A stretch of 64,000 nt of DNA, from assembly GCF_000422785.1 (NCBI RefSeq), contig NZ_AUGS01000001.1:186001-250000 (forward strand), written 5' to 3'. A model generated the notes under the pieces. That model was not told where the DNA came from and ran no database searches. It saw only the letters and a list, made by a program, of their open reading frames with translations. The stretch is from Pseudovibrio exalbescens DSM 16456 (GTDB lineage Bacteria > Pseudomonadota > Alphaproteobacteria > Rhizobiales > Stappiaceae). The number at the start of each line of letters is the position of its first letter. Position 1 is the first letter of the stretch. Position numbers and translations under genes: made by a program. This document shows, piece by piece, positions 1-8,644 of the stretch.

Positions 1-664
1 ACAGAAAAGAGGTGAGGTGAATCACCGTAATTCCCGAGTGATCGATGAACCCTAGTCCTTCGATCGGGTTCATGAAGGAGTCGTTTTGTGGAGCACCCCA
101 CACCCAATGTGTATACACCGGGTAGACCAGCGAACCCACTACGGCTGCCGTGATCATATGGCCCTTGAACGTGAGAATACGTGCCAAGGGAATGAAGACG
201 AGCAGGATCACGATGGCGCACATCGCCACGTGATATCCCGCGATCGACAGGGAATAATGGTTCAGCTCCAAAAGGAACAGGAGTGAGGGGTCATAGCCAA
301 ACCACCCACCGACGCTCTCGCCGAAAGCAATCATCAATCCAACGGCACTGAAACAGGCAACGCCAACTGCAAGTGATGTGAAGGCTCGAGTTATGATGGC
401 ATTCGTATCTCGTGATCCGTAGATCGCTGTGAAGATCAAGAGAAGGCCGAGGGGAAGAAGAAAGGAAATGGAGGCAGTGACCATAGGCCACAAGTGCTCC
501 AGCGTGGTGATGGAGGCATTCACTTCGGTCGTTGAGGAGATGCCGATCATCGATGATGCCGGTTGCGTGTCGGCAAGCAATCTCACAGGGTGAGCGATGC
601 TTTCCCCTGATCTTGTCAAACTGCCTGCGATAAACGGCAGACCAGCTTGCAATACTGCTCGCAT
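1..664 (-). CDS. Amt-family ammonium transporter/sensor, C-terminus beyond window edge
   Basis: The reverse frame is open from an ATG at 664 to the window edge (221 codons). An AGGGGG ribosome binding site lies just upstream of the ATG. The translation is strongly hydrophobic, with at least four membrane segments after a roughly 55-residue N-terminus. It carries Amt/MEP landmarks: THWVWG in one segment, then GLGFIDHSGITVIHL, which matches the Amt block holding the substrate-recruiting Asp and the first pore His. Amt proteins conduct ammonium across the inner membrane. The flanking sequence, such as LELNHYSLSIAGYH, departs from textbook AmtB, so this may be an Amt domain serving as a sensor fused to a signalling module, as known for some Amt-kinase and Amt-GGDEF proteins. 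The part that would decide this lies outside the window. Confidence 0.75.
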   Translation of the reverse strand, partial: MRAVLQAGLPFIAGSLTRSGESIAHPVRLLADTQPASSMIGISSTTEVNASITTLEHLWPMVTASISFLLPLGLLLIFTAIYGSRDTNAIITRAFTSLAVGVACFSAVGLMIAFGESVGGWFGYDPSLLFLLELNHYSLSIAGYHVAMCAIVILLVFIPLARILTFKGHMITAAVVGSLVYPVYTHWVWGAPQNDSFMNPIEGLGFIDHSGITVIHLTSFL

Positions 665-1018
665 TCACGCCCCCTGATGTATAGGCCCCTCTGCCCGCGT
701 CTCTCAACGTTCCTTGAAGAGTACGGTGTTTAAAGCAAAGTTCCTTTAAAAATCTTTACTTACGGGTCTATGACATATTTTTGTCAAAGGCGATGCTTGA
801 ATGATACACAAATGCAAAAGACAAACAAAATCCTGCCCTTGATTAACGAAATAATAATTGGGGTTTATTTGTTACCTTAGGGTCGCGTTTACGTTATAGG
901 GAACTTGGTGTTGGTTTTTCATCCGTGGTTAAACGCTCGGAAAGCACTCTAAATCATCATCCTTGTGCGTCATAAGCCGGGATACGACCGGCGAAATGTC
1001 AGGCCAAGGATAACAATA
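665..1018. other. AT-rich divergent intergenic region
   Basis: This 354-base stretch separates the Amt gene (leftward) from the HAD-like gene (rightward) and should hold both promoters. The section from about 735 to 900 is very AT-rich. I saw no clear sigma-54 element, which would be expected for an NtrC-controlled Amt gene, and no convincing inverted repeat or hidden gene. Confidence 0.4.
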
Positions 1019-1894
1019 ATGAAATGGGCCGCATTCCTCGCTGCGGGTGCAATTGCCGTCATGCAGCCGACAGGTGTTGAGCATTCGCTGATCCTGCCTT
1101 CATGGCAGGCTCCAGAAACCCGTCATCGTGTCATCGAGTTTGTAGAGCGGACTGCTCGCCCCGAAACAGCGGACTATCAATCCGTGGACAGGCGTCTTGT
1201 GGTTATCGAGGCGGACGGCTTGTTGTGGCCAGAGCCTAAAGAACGTAACGCGGCCTTGGCTCGCACAGCGGAACTGGCTAGCTATCGCGACCGGGTGATC
1301 GAGAGATATCTGAGTGAAATACATTTCTCTGCAGTGGATGGCACTGACGGTACTACGGCAACTGCTATGGGTGAGTTGATCGACTTGATGCAGCGCCGTG
1401 ACTATCGCGTTCTTGTTCTGACACGGGAGCACCCAGAGGTTGCCCGTTTTTTGCTTGAGGAAAAGTACAATCTGCCTCGCTCTTCATTGATTGGTCCCAG
1501 ATTGGACTTGAGCTTTGATCAGAGTGCGCCGCGTGTGCGTCTTACGTCATTGAGACCCATGAAGGGTATGCTCGGCGCAAACGGCAGCACTGATTACTAT
1601 CTGAACGAGATCTACACGCGTGAAGGACAGCGGCCGCTGGTTGCCATTGGCCGTACAGAAACCATTCGGGGATTTCAGCGCTGGATGGCGGATGCGCTGC
1701 GTCCGGCGTTGACTGTTGAACTGGTGCCAAGCAAAACGGCAAACGACGGCCCTGAGGATGAGCTTCTGGATGAATGTGAGGGCTTGCGACAAGAATGGGC
1801 TCGTGATGGCTTCGGTCTTGGTGGGTCCTGCCGTGTGTCTGCTTTGTTGTTTGACGCTGGGGGAGTTGGCGCGGCAAACCGCAAACGGCGCTGA
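1019..1894 (+). CDS. Exported HAD-superfamily protein with degenerate catalytic motifs
   Basis: This 291-residue protein starts at ATG 1019, behind AAGGATAA. The frame extends upstream to 965, but the ATG is followed directly by a signal-peptide-like segment (MKWAAFLAAGAIAV), which favours the shorter form. The fold resembles periplasmic HAD hydrolases with a FDNDGTLWCEQP-type first motif. Here that motif reads VIEADGLLWPEP, so the nucleophilic Asp is Glu and the Thr is Leu. The hydrophobic motif II survives as YRVLVLTRE. The C-terminal motif that normally reads FGNSDGD is IGRTETI, so the metal-binding Asp residues are gone. Family assignment is by pattern. I infer a pseudoenzyme, possibly a binding protein. 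The C-terminal 60 residues are not recognisable. Confidence 0.6.
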   Translation: MKWAAFLAAGAIAVMQPTGVEHSLILPSWQAPETRHRVIEFVERTARPETADYQSVDRRLVVIEADGLLWPEPKERNAALARTAELASYRDRVIERYLSEIHFSAVDGTDGTTATAMGELIDLMQRRDYRVLVLTREHPEVARFLLEEKYNLPRSSLIGPRLDLSFDQSAPRVRLTSLRPMKGMLGANGSTDYYLNEIYTREGQRPLVAIGRTETIRGFQRWMADALRPALTVELVPSKTANDGPEDELLDECEGLRQEWARDGFGLGGSCRVSALLFDAGGVGAANRKRR

Positions 1895-2038
1895 TTGGAT
1901 GCCAAGCCATTCAAAATTTTATCAAATTCGGGCCAATCATTGATTTGTCTTGAGATATGTCAATGTGTCCGTAATGTGATCGCGCTATATATCACACCAG
2001 CTTCGGCTGACACTCGGATGGGGGAGTGTCAACTCCTT

Positions 2039-2074
2039 GGGCGCGACCGCACTGGCGGGACGCGCCCCTTTTTT
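2039..2074 (+). terminator. Rho-independent terminator
   Basis: The stem GGGCGCG/CGCGCCC (2039–2045 with 2061–2067) is followed by six T residues on the plus strand. It lies 145 bases after the HAD-like gene and just before the convergent LysR gene, so it probably ends the rightward transcript. Confidence 0.7.
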
Positions 2075-2076
2075 GT

Positions 2077-3021
2077 TCATGTCACCGGCGCAGTACCCAG
2101 AGCGGCCAGACCGGCCTGTGTTTTTTGGCCTTCCGTCAAAAGCCAGCCGATGAAACTATCGCAGGCCTTGGGGTTCTGTGGATGGGTGGCCCTCACGATT
2201 TCATAGCCATTGGATACCTTTGTGAAGCCAAGTGGGGCAACCAGGTTGCCTTGTTCAAGGTCCTGCGCCACCAGTGCCTGCGATGCCATGGCCAGACCGA
2301 GACCGGAAACGGCGGCCTGAAGGCACAGGAAAAAGTGCTCGAACCAGAGTGCTTGATGAGATGGCAGCGATGCGTTGGGGGCGTGATGCCACCCCTGCCA
2401 ATCCTGCCAAGAGCCTGGTGCGGTTTCTGAATGGATAAGCGTTTTGGACAAGAGTTCTGCAGGAGCTGTGCGGGCCGTGATGTTGTTATCGCTCGCAAAG
2501 GCCTTGTTGCAGACCGGCCCCATAAAATCATCCATGAGCGGGATGTGTCCGGGACGGGCTTTCTTGCCCCGTGTCCCGACCCAATGAATGGCCACATCCG
2601 CCCGCCCGGAAGAAGCATCCTCCAACTGGCTGGACAGGGATAGTTGGAGTTTGATGGAGGGGTGTTGGTGGTAAAAGGTCATGAGTCGCGGGACCAGCCA
2701 GCGGACGGCGACGGTTGACCCACAGGCAACCACAATAGGCTTGCTTTTGCGGCTTTCGCGGAGTTCTGCAAGGACTTGCGTAATGTCATCCAGCGCGATG
2801 CTGAGACATTTTGCGAGAACCCGGCCTTCTTCCGTAAGTTCCAAAAGACGGCCGCCGCGCACAAACAGGGGAAAGCCGAGTTCGTCCTCAAGCTGTTTGA
2901 TTTGGCGGCTGACGGCACCGTGTGTGCGCAGCAATTCTTCAGCTGCGCGAGACATGTTCAGGTGGCGCGCTGCGCTTTCAAATGCGCGCAAAGCCGTGAG
3001 CGAAGGGAGTGGGGCAGCCAT
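2077..3021 (-). CDS. LysR-family transcriptional regulator (GcvA-like)
   Basis: This 314-residue LysR-type regulator is read leftward. The N-terminal winged helix spans about residues 1–65 (PSLTALRAFESAARHLNMSR … RQIKQLEDELGFPLF). A periplasmic-binding-protein-like effector domain follows (VVACGSTVAVRWLVPRL …). The opening 'PSLTALRAFE' and the helix 'AAEELLRTHGAVSRQIKQLE' are typical of the GcvA/AmpR branch. The frame continues upstream to 3129, but the family begins with M-x-x-PLPSL, so ATG 3021 was chosen. The effector and targets are unknown. The neighbours (HAD-like protein, DUF1127) give no pathway. Confidence 0.85.
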   Translation of the reverse strand: MAAPLPSLTALRAFESAARHLNMSRAAEELLRTHGAVSRQIKQLEDELGFPLFVRGGRLLELTEEGRVLAKCLSIALDDITQVLAELRESRKSKPIVVACGSTVAVRWLVPRLMTFYHQHPSIKLQLSLSSQLEDASSGRADVAIHWVGTRGKKARPGHIPLMDDFMGPVCNKAFASDNNITARTAPAELLSKTLIHSETAPGSWQDWQGWHHAPNASLPSHQALWFEHFFLCLQAAVSGLGLAMASQALVAQDLEQGNLVAPLGFTKVSNGYEIVRATHPQNPKACDSFIGWLLTEGQKTQAGLAALGTAPVT

Positions 3022-3199
3022 ACGGGAACGTTCTTGGTGTGAGATAAACTCACAGTAGTGCGCTATCATTTCGATTTTATGACAACTCATTGCCCGGTAT
3101 AACGGTGGGGAATGGAGCACTGAGTACACTCCCTGCAGTGCTCTCCGGCGGGCGGGGCAGCCCGATCACGATGCACTACAAATAAGAATGAGGGCAGTA

Positions 3200-3385
3200 A
3201 TGTCTATGGTAACTTACAGCGGAACCCGCTTTTTTGAACTTGTGGCCTTGTGGGTTCACCGGTTTCAGGAGCGTGCCGAAATGCGCGCCGAACTTGCAAC
3301 AATGGATGATGGCGTCATTCGCGATCTCGGCTTTACGCGTTCACAATTGAAAGCAATGGCAAACAGACCTTTCTGGCTGGCCTGA
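3200..3385 (+). CDS. DUF1127 small protein
   Basis: This is a 61-residue basic protein with a C-terminal DUF1127 block (RAELATMDDGVIRDLGFTRSQL). ATG 3200 is preceded by GAGGGC at a good distance, so the upstream ATG at 3188 is unlikely to be used. DUF1127 proteins are short, arginine-rich and common in alphaproteobacteria. Some are reported to affect phosphate, C1 or RNA metabolism, but no function can be assigned here. The gene is monocistronic, with its own terminator just downstream. Confidence 0.85.
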   Translation: MSMVTYSGTRFFELVALWVHRFQERAEMRAELATMDDGVIRDLGFTRSQLKAMANRPFWLA

Positions 3386-3413
3386 ACAATGAAAAGTGAA
3401 CGTCGAAACTGAG

Positions 3414-3444
3414 GGCTTGCTTCTGTGCGAAGCAAGCCTTTTTT
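3414..3444 (+). terminator. Rho-independent terminator after DUF1127 gene
   Basis: A perfect 10-bp stem GGCTTGCTTC/GAAGCAAGCC (3414–3423 with 3429–3438) with a five-base loop is followed by six T residues. Confidence 0.9.
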
Positions 3445-3604
3445 GTAGGTGTCCATCACAGTCTGAAGCCGGGGTGATGTGGGCAAGCGAGGCTTTTGCT
3501 TGCAAAACCGTGTTATCCATTGCCCCGCGCCTTGCCTTCCTTTATGAGTGGCCCCCAGAGATTAGAGTTTCAGCGAACAACAATTCAGGAGATGTAGGCA
3601 CCCA

Positions 3605-5254
3605 ATGGCGCGCCAGTTCATCTATCATATGCACGGGGTCTCCAAGGCCTACGGTGCAAAGAAAGTCCTCGACAATATCCACCTGTCTTTCTATCCCGAC
3701 GCAAAGATCGGTATCCTCGGCCCGAATGGTGCAGGTAAATCGACCCTGCTCAAGATCATGGCCGGTCTGGACAAGGAATACACCGGTGAAGCGTGGGCCG
3801 CAGAAGGCGCCAAGGTTGGGTATCTGCCACAGGAACCGCATCTGGACCCAGAAAAGACTGTGATGGAAAACGTCATGGAAGGCGTTGCTCACAAGCAGGA
3901 AATTCTGGACCGCTACAACGAGCTGATGATGAATTATTCTGATGAGACCGCCGAGGAAGGCGCTCAGCTTCAGGATTACATCGACCAGCACGACTTGTGG
4001 AACCTGGAAAGCCAGGTGGAAATGGCCATGGAAGCGTTGCGTTGCCCTCCCGGTGAAAGCGACGTGACCAACCTGTCCGGTGGTGAGCGCCGCCGTGTGG
4101 CCTTGTGTAAGTTGCTGTTGTCTGAGCCAGACCTTTTGCTGCTCGACGAGCCGACCAACCATCTGGACGCCGAGACCGTGCATTGGCTTGAACGCCACCT
4201 GCGTGAGTTCAAGGGCTCCGTGCTGATCATCACCCACGACCGTTACTTCCTCGACAACGTAACAGGCTGGATTCTTGAGCTCGACCGTGGTCAGGGCATT
4301 CCATACGAAGGAAACTACTCCGTTTATCTGGAGAAGAAAGAAAAGCGTATGGAACAGGAAGGCCGCGAGAACATGGCTCGCTCGCGTGCGATCAAGCGCG
4401 AGAAGGAGTGGATGGGCATGTCTCCGAAGGGCCGCCAGACCAAGTCGAAGGCACGTATCAGGGCCTATGACGATCTGCTGGCCGCTCAGGAAGAGCGTAT
4501 GCCGTCCATTGAGCAGATCATGATCCCGGTTGGAGAACGCCTCGGCGCTAACGTCATTGACGTTCAGAATGTCTCCAAGGGCTTTGGCGACCGTCTGCTC
4601 ATTGATGATCTGTCGTTCAAGCTGCCACGCGGTGGTATCGTTGGCGTGATCGGTCCGAATGGTGCCGGTAAGTCAACGCTCTTCAAGCTTCTGACTGGGC
4701 AGGAAAAGCCGGACAGCGGAAATATTGAGATCGGTGATAGCGTTCACCTGGGCTACGTTGACCAGTCTCGCGACAAGCTGGATGACAGCAAGACCGTATG
4801 GGAAGAGATCTCCGAGGGCGCTGAGGTGATCTACCTCGACGGCAAGGAAATCAACTCCCGTGCCTACTGCTCTTCCTTCAACTTCAAGGGGCCTCAACAG
4901 CAGGCGAAGGTTGGCGATCTTTCAGGTGGTCAGCGTAACCGCGTCCATCTGGCGAAGGTTCTTAAGTCTGGCGCCAACGTTCTGCTGCTCGACGAACCGA
5001 CCAACGACCTTGACACCGAAACGCTGGCAGCTCTGGAAGATGCGCTTGAAAACTACGCCGGTTGCGCTGTGGTTATCTCGCACGATCGTATGTTCCTTGA
5101 CCGTCTTGCAACACACATGCTGGCCTTTGAAGGTGACTCCCACGTTGAGTGGTTTGAAGGTAACTTTGAAGACTACGAAAAGGACAAGGTGCGCCGTTTG
5201 GGTGCTCATGCAGCAGATCCACGTCGTATCAAGTACAAGCCGCTTACCCGCTAA
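3605..5254 (+). CDS. ettA: Energy-dependent translational throttle protein EttA (ABC-F)
   Basis: This 549-residue ABC-F ATPase has two nucleotide-binding domains and no membrane segment. Both Walker A motifs read GPNGAGKS (residues 39–46 and in the second half). The signatures are LSGGERRRVALCKLL and LSGGQRNRVHLAKVL, and both Walker B motifs read LLLLDEPTN/LLLDEPTND. The length is close to the 555 residues of E. coli EttA. The inter-domain linker (MSPKGRQTKSKARIRAYDDL) is the typical P-site tRNA interaction motif. EttA binds the ribosomal E site and gates the first elongation cycles according to energy state. The ribosome binding site is AGGAG about 12 bases before ATG 3605. The gene is monocistronic, with a terminator downstream. 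Confidence 0.95.
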   Translation: MARQFIYHMHGVSKAYGAKKVLDNIHLSFYPDAKIGILGPNGAGKSTLLKIMAGLDKEYTGEAWAAEGAKVGYLPQEPHLDPEKTVMENVMEGVAHKQEILDRYNELMMNYSDETAEEGAQLQDYIDQHDLWNLESQVEMAMEALRCPPGESDVTNLSGGERRRVALCKLLLSEPDLLLLDEPTNHLDAETVHWLERHLREFKGSVLIITHDRYFLDNVTGWILELDRGQGIPYEGNYSVYLEKKEKRMEQEGRENMARSRAIKREKEWMGMSPKGRQTKSKARIRAYDDLLAAQEERMPSIEQIMIPVGERLGANVIDVQNVSKGFGDRLLIDDLSFKLPRGGIVGVIGPNGAGKSTLFKLLTGQEKPDSGNIEIGDSVHLGYVDQSRDKLDDSKTVWEEISEGAEVIYLDGKEINSRAYCSSFNFKGPQQQAKVGDLSGGQRNRVHLAKVLKSGANVLLLDEPTNDLDTETLAALEDALENYAGCAVVISHDRMFLDRLATHMLAFEGDSHVEWFEGNFEDYEKDKVRRLGAHAADPRRIKYKPLTR

Positions 5255-5277
5255 GCGACTGGCATTCCTGATTGAGA

Positions 5278-5304
5278 AGGCCCGCTCTTGCAGCGGGCCT
5301 TTTT
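5278..5304 (+). terminator. Rho-independent terminator after ettA
   Basis: The stem GGCCCGCT/AGCGGGCC (5279–5286 with 5292–5299) is followed by TTTTT. It lies 24 bases after the ettA stop and just before the convergent GH64 gene. Confidence 0.9.
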
Positions 5305-5315
5305 GCATGGTGATG

Positions 5316-6782
5316 TCATGGGGGCGGTGGGGGTGTTGCGCCGCTCTGCCATTTCAGGTTCGCGCCCCAGACCAGATTGGTGTAGCCCTCGGGTGCCTTG
5401 TCCGTATCTTTGGGCGGCTTGGAGCCGTTAACCCAGATGTGATGACCCGTCAGGCAGTTGCCTTCAACGACGTCGCCGTTCTTGATCCAGATGTAACTGT
5501 TCTGAGCGCCCCCGGAACCCGTGAACTCCATTTTCGTCCATTCAGGTAGATAGGGAAGAAAGCCGCCGTAGGCGCCTTTATCGTCCGGTTCATATGTGAA
5601 GCCGTTGATCTTGATTGGCCCCAGGGTCATGCTGCCACCGCCAATGCCAAATTGATAGAGGCCCGTACTGGGTTGAACCGGGTACTCTTCATAGTAGCCC
5701 GTCTGTGTATCCTTCAAAACATGCAGCGTGACTGTCTTTGTTGCGTCCGCCTGTATCAATGTCTTCAGGTTGCCATCTGAGTAGGGGAAGCCGTAGGAGT
5801 TGGTGTATTGATGAATTACTTGAGCGTACTGATTGCCGCCATGCTCGAAAGGCTTCATTCCTGAGAAGTATTCACTGTCGTTGGGGCCGTTTTCACTGAA
5901 GTAACCCTCATTGAAACCTACGAGGATGTTTCGGATGACGGAGTTCAAGATCTTCTTCAGACCTGCATGTGGGCCGTTCTTTTGGATGGCGATGTTGAAG
6001 TCCTTGGGCTTGCCATTGTAAAGGTAAGTACCGCCCGCACATTGGTATAGGGTCTTTGTAGTAAGGTTCTTGTCGTCAATGGTGATCGTGTTGCCATTGT
6101 CGTCCTTCAACTCCATCACGTTGTTGTTTTTGTTCTTGGCAGGATCGGTGAAGTGCCCTTTGAAGGTCACGGCACTCGTCCTTGCCGGTGCGTCGGATGT
6201 GATGGACACTGGCGCGTTGGCCTGACACAGGCGCGTGAGGTATGGGGTGAACGAGGCGTAACTTTCTGGCGCATGCACCGGCGACAGGACCTTCATGTAT
6301 CCTTTCTGGCATGGCACTAGGGCTTTGACGGGCTGCTCCTTCGTGAAGATTTTCTCTAGCGCGCCTATCAGCGAGAACTCATGGGGATCGTCCATTGGAA
6401 CTTTCATCGGCAATCTGGTTCCAAGGTTGAATGGCTTGCCGTTTTCGGTGCCTGACAAAGCCAGAGGCAATCCGACTATATCCACGCTGGTAAGATTGAT
6501 CCAAAGGGTGCCGTCCTTGTCGGTTTTGCTGAACTCGATCCATCCGTAGTACTGATCGTCATCCAGCTTGGGGGAGGGACCTATGGACCCCAAGCAGACA
6601 TATAGCCGAGCGCTTTTTATTGTCTCGAAGCTGACCACGGTATCTTTGGTCAGCTTTGTGGCTTGGTCGAGCGGTATGGCGTGTTGTGGCTGTTGCCCCT
6701 TCGCCATGTTCTCTGCCGTCAGCAGGACATAGATCTCTTCATCGGTTCGGTTGTTCTGAATGCTGATGGTGGTTTGGGTCAT
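5316..6782 (-). CDS. GH64-type beta-1,3-glucanase-like protein, no signal peptide
   Basis: This 488-residue protein is read leftward. The segment about residues 290–345, with NQYAQVIHQYTNSYGFPYSDGN, matches the hallmark of GH64 laminaripentaose-producing beta-1,3-glucanases (thaumatin-like fold; 'AYGFPYDD'). GH64 enzymes cut the beta-1,3-glucan of fungal and algal walls. The N-terminus (MTQTTISIQNNRTDEEIYVLL) has no signal peptide and looks like the start of a beta-sandwich. The protein ends in a PPPPP tail. It lies 69 bases behind the GH18 gene on the same strand, so the two are probably co-transcribed. Family assignment is by motif memory, and the catalytic Glu/Asp pair was not aligned. Confidence 0.7.
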   Translation of the reverse strand: MTQTTISIQNNRTDEEIYVLLTAENMAKGQQPQHAIPLDQATKLTKDTVVSFETIKSARLYVCLGSIGPSPKLDDDQYYGWIEFSKTDKDGTLWINLTSVDIVGLPLALSGTENGKPFNLGTRLPMKVPMDDPHEFSLIGALEKIFTKEQPVKALVPCQKGYMKVLSPVHAPESYASFTPYLTRLCQANAPVSITSDAPARTSAVTFKGHFTDPAKNKNNNVMELKDDNGNTITIDDKNLTTKTLYQCAGGTYLYNGKPKDFNIAIQKNGPHAGLKKILNSVIRNILVGFNEGYFSENGPNDSEYFSGMKPFEHGGNQYAQVIHQYTNSYGFPYSDGNLKTLIQADATKTVTLHVLKDTQTGYYEEYPVQPSTGLYQFGIGGGSMTLGPIKINGFTYEPDDKGAYGGFLPYLPEWTKMEFTGSGGAQNSYIWIKNGDVVEGNCLTGHHIWVNGSKPPKDTDKAPEGYTNLVWGANLKWQSGATPPPPP

Positions 6783-6851
6783 GGCTGCTCATCGCCTTTT
6801 GGGGGCACAAAGACAAAGGCGGAGCCTTGCCCCGCCTTGAGAAGTTTTGGT

Positions 6852-7769
6852 CTATTCCGCGGCTTGGGTTGAGGTGCTGGAAGAGCCCGCCTCGATGGCA
6901 GAGTTCATGGCTTCGATCCAGTTCAGAACATTGTCTGAAGACGATGAGCTGGTGGCAAATTGCCAGCCCATGACGCCGCCGAAGTCGGATCCCAGCTCCT
7001 TTGCAAGTGGCGTGATGACGTCGCTCGCCAAGTCACTGGTATCCAGATAGCCACTGCTTGCATTATCCGATGTGGTGGGTTTGCCGACGAGCATTTTGCC
7101 GACATCAAGGCCTTGAGCCTTGATGCCCATGATGCTGGAGGGGAACACCGGACTGCCGGTCAGTCCGGCGACCTTTTGTTTTTCTTCAGCACCGTTGCTC
7201 CCAACGTACCAGTCATTGTTATAGTACTGGATGTTGAAGAGATCGATGTTGTCGCCCGCGTTCTTGGCAATTGTGCTGTAAATGCCCAGTTCACCCGGAT
7301 AAAAATAGGGGCATTGCGGAGCATGGGTGATGAAGTTCTGGGAACTCGGCAGGGCGGATTTCAGGGCGCTTGAAAGGTCTACGAGGAAGGTCGTCGGGTC
7401 GTAGCTGCCATCTGAAATTGCTCCTGTGTCTTCCCAATCGATGTCGACACCATCAAGGCCATGCGTCTTCACGAAATCGGCAATCTGAGAGGCAAAGCTG
7501 TTTACATCGGATGCCGCTGCTTTCCAGGCGCTGGACGCAAACACTTCTCCACCGACAGACACCAGAACCTTGCGCTTACCTCCCTCTTTCGCCGTGGACA
7601 GGATTGAAGGGTCCTGAACTACAGCCTGTAATGGATAGTCCATCTGCAAGGTCGAGCCATCCGTGGAATACAGAAATGCCTGTATGGCTATGGTGCATGG
7701 GCTTCCCGACAACTGGGAAATCGGGACATTTGTGTTATCGGCGTAAATCACGATTTGGGATGCGGACAT
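6852..7769 (-). CDS. GH18 chitinase-like protein, no signal peptide
   Basis: This 305-residue TIM-barrel protein carries the GH18 active-site motif DGVDIDWE at residues 106–113. All Asp residues and the catalytic Glu113 are intact. It also has the substrate-contact strands LFNIQYYNND and VMGWQFAT. ATG 7769 is preceded by AGGAG at 7 bases. The open frame to 7895 has no better start and no signal peptide either. The mature-like N-terminus (MSASQIVIYAD) begins directly with the first barrel strand. GH18 enzymes hydrolyse chitin with retention. Pairing with a GH64 glucanase suggests attack on fungal or algal cell wall. Export route is unknown. A non-Sec route or cytosolic role are alternatives. 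Confidence 0.85.
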   Translation of the reverse strand: MSASQIVIYADNTNVPISQLSGSPCTIAIQAFLYSTDGSTLQMDYPLQAVVQDPSILSTAKEGGKRKVLVSVGGEVFASSAWKAAASDVNSFASQIADFVKTHGLDGVDIDWEDTGAISDGSYDPTTFLVDLSSALKSALPSSQNFITHAPQCPYFYPGELGIYSTIAKNAGDNIDLFNIQYYNNDWYVGSNGAEEKQKVAGLTGSPVFPSSIMGIKAQGLDVGKMLVGKPTTSDNASSGYLDTSDLASDVITPLAKELGSDFGGVMGWQFATSSSSSDNVLNWIEAMNSAIEAGSSSTSTQAAE

Positions 7770-8025
7770 CGTTTTTCTCCTTTTGGGCCGTGATGACCTG
7801 CCGGGGAGACGATTCCTAACGTGCATCGTGAGGTGGCTGCGAGCCGTTTTGGCGTCCAGTGTCAGCCGCCAGTTAACGATCCCGGGACAATTCAACTACA
7901 AAAAACTGCGTATAAGATTTAACAGTTCGGCAATGCCCTTACGTATATGTGCGAAAATGCCGCATTGAAGCGCCGTGCCATTTGATCCAAATCAATTGCA
8001 AATAATTCTAAATAGCAGGTCCCTC

Positions 8026-8277
8026 ATGAGTGTTATTGAAGAAACTGGCGACGAGCGTGATCCCCTTTTCATGCGGCTTCTTTTCCTTGTGCCGATTATC
8101 GGATGGCTGTTCCGAGACGCGGTCTACGGAAAAAGTGACGCGAAATACTATTTTTGTGCCAACTTCTTCGTCGGTTGGGCACTGGCAATCTACTTCTTCG
8201 GTTATCCGGCACTGATTATCCCAACACTTGCCCTTGTGGTGTTGGCCTTCACCTGGATCGTGGCCGTTTGCCGCTAA
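8026..8277 (+). CDS. Small inner-membrane protein of unknown function
   Basis: This is an 83-residue protein with an acidic N-terminus (MSVIEETGDERD) followed by a first hydrophobic segment (LFLVPIIGWLF). After a short polar stretch it has a long hydrophobic region near residues 45–83 that could cross the membrane once or twice. ATG 8026 has AGG upstream. The frame can be extended to a GTG at 7975, which lacks a ribosome binding site. I do not recognise a family. It is divergent from the GH18 gene and faces the convergent DUF2293 gene. Confidence 0.6.
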   Translation: MSVIEETGDERDPLFMRLLFLVPIIGWLFRDAVYGKSDAKYYFCANFFVGWALAIYFFGYPALIIPTLALVVLAFTWIVAVCR

Positions 8278-8298
8278 CAAGACGTGTGCGGGGCGAGC

Positions 8299-8613
8299 TT
8301 ACTCGTCCTGCGCTTCCAAGAGTTCGGTCTCAGTTATGACCATGCCCCAATCGCCCAGTTGAGCGATCATGTCAGAGACCACGCAATAGCGTGCCGCGGC
8401 TTGGTCCAATCCATCTTCCAAGAGCCTGTCATAATCCGTATAGCGGTGGCGGACGTAGCTGAGTGCGCATAACCTAACGGCAATGTGAAGAGGCAAATGA
8501 CGCAAATGCGGGGCATTGGCCATGCGTTTGATTTCAGCTGTCTCCGAAAATGGTGCGCTCGGCAACATGGTGCTGACAATTGTCGAAAGGGCTCGTTGCC
8601 GTTTTGTTGCCAT
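8299..8613 (-). CDS. DUF2293 domain protein
   Basis: This 104-residue protein matches the DUF2293 pattern: an N-terminal 'ALSTIVSTMLPSAPFSE' followed by a helix-rich core with AVRLCALSYVRHRYTDYDRLLEDGLDQAAAR. The HxxTDYDxLL segment is the family hallmark. ATG 8613 follows AAGAGA. The function of the family is unknown. In this window it lies 31 bases downstream of nothing co-directional and directly ahead of the diguanylate cyclase gene's 3' end, so it may belong to the same leftward transcript. Confidence 0.75.
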   Translation of the reverse strand: MATKRQRALSTIVSTMLPSAPFSETAEIKRMANAPHLRHLPLHIAVRLCALSYVRHRYTDYDRLLEDGLDQAAARYCVVSDMIAQLGDWGMVITETELLEAQDE

Positions 8614-8644
8614 GGTCTCTTGTGACGGATAGCCTCGAATTTGA

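Noticed and set aside
291-707. 138-codon minus-strand frame at the left edge
   Set aside because: It is the wrong frame of the Amt gene. The real frame begins at 664 and shows Amt motifs.
965-1018. Extended start of the HAD-like gene
   Set aside because: The upstream GTG lacks a ribosome binding site and would bury the signal peptide.
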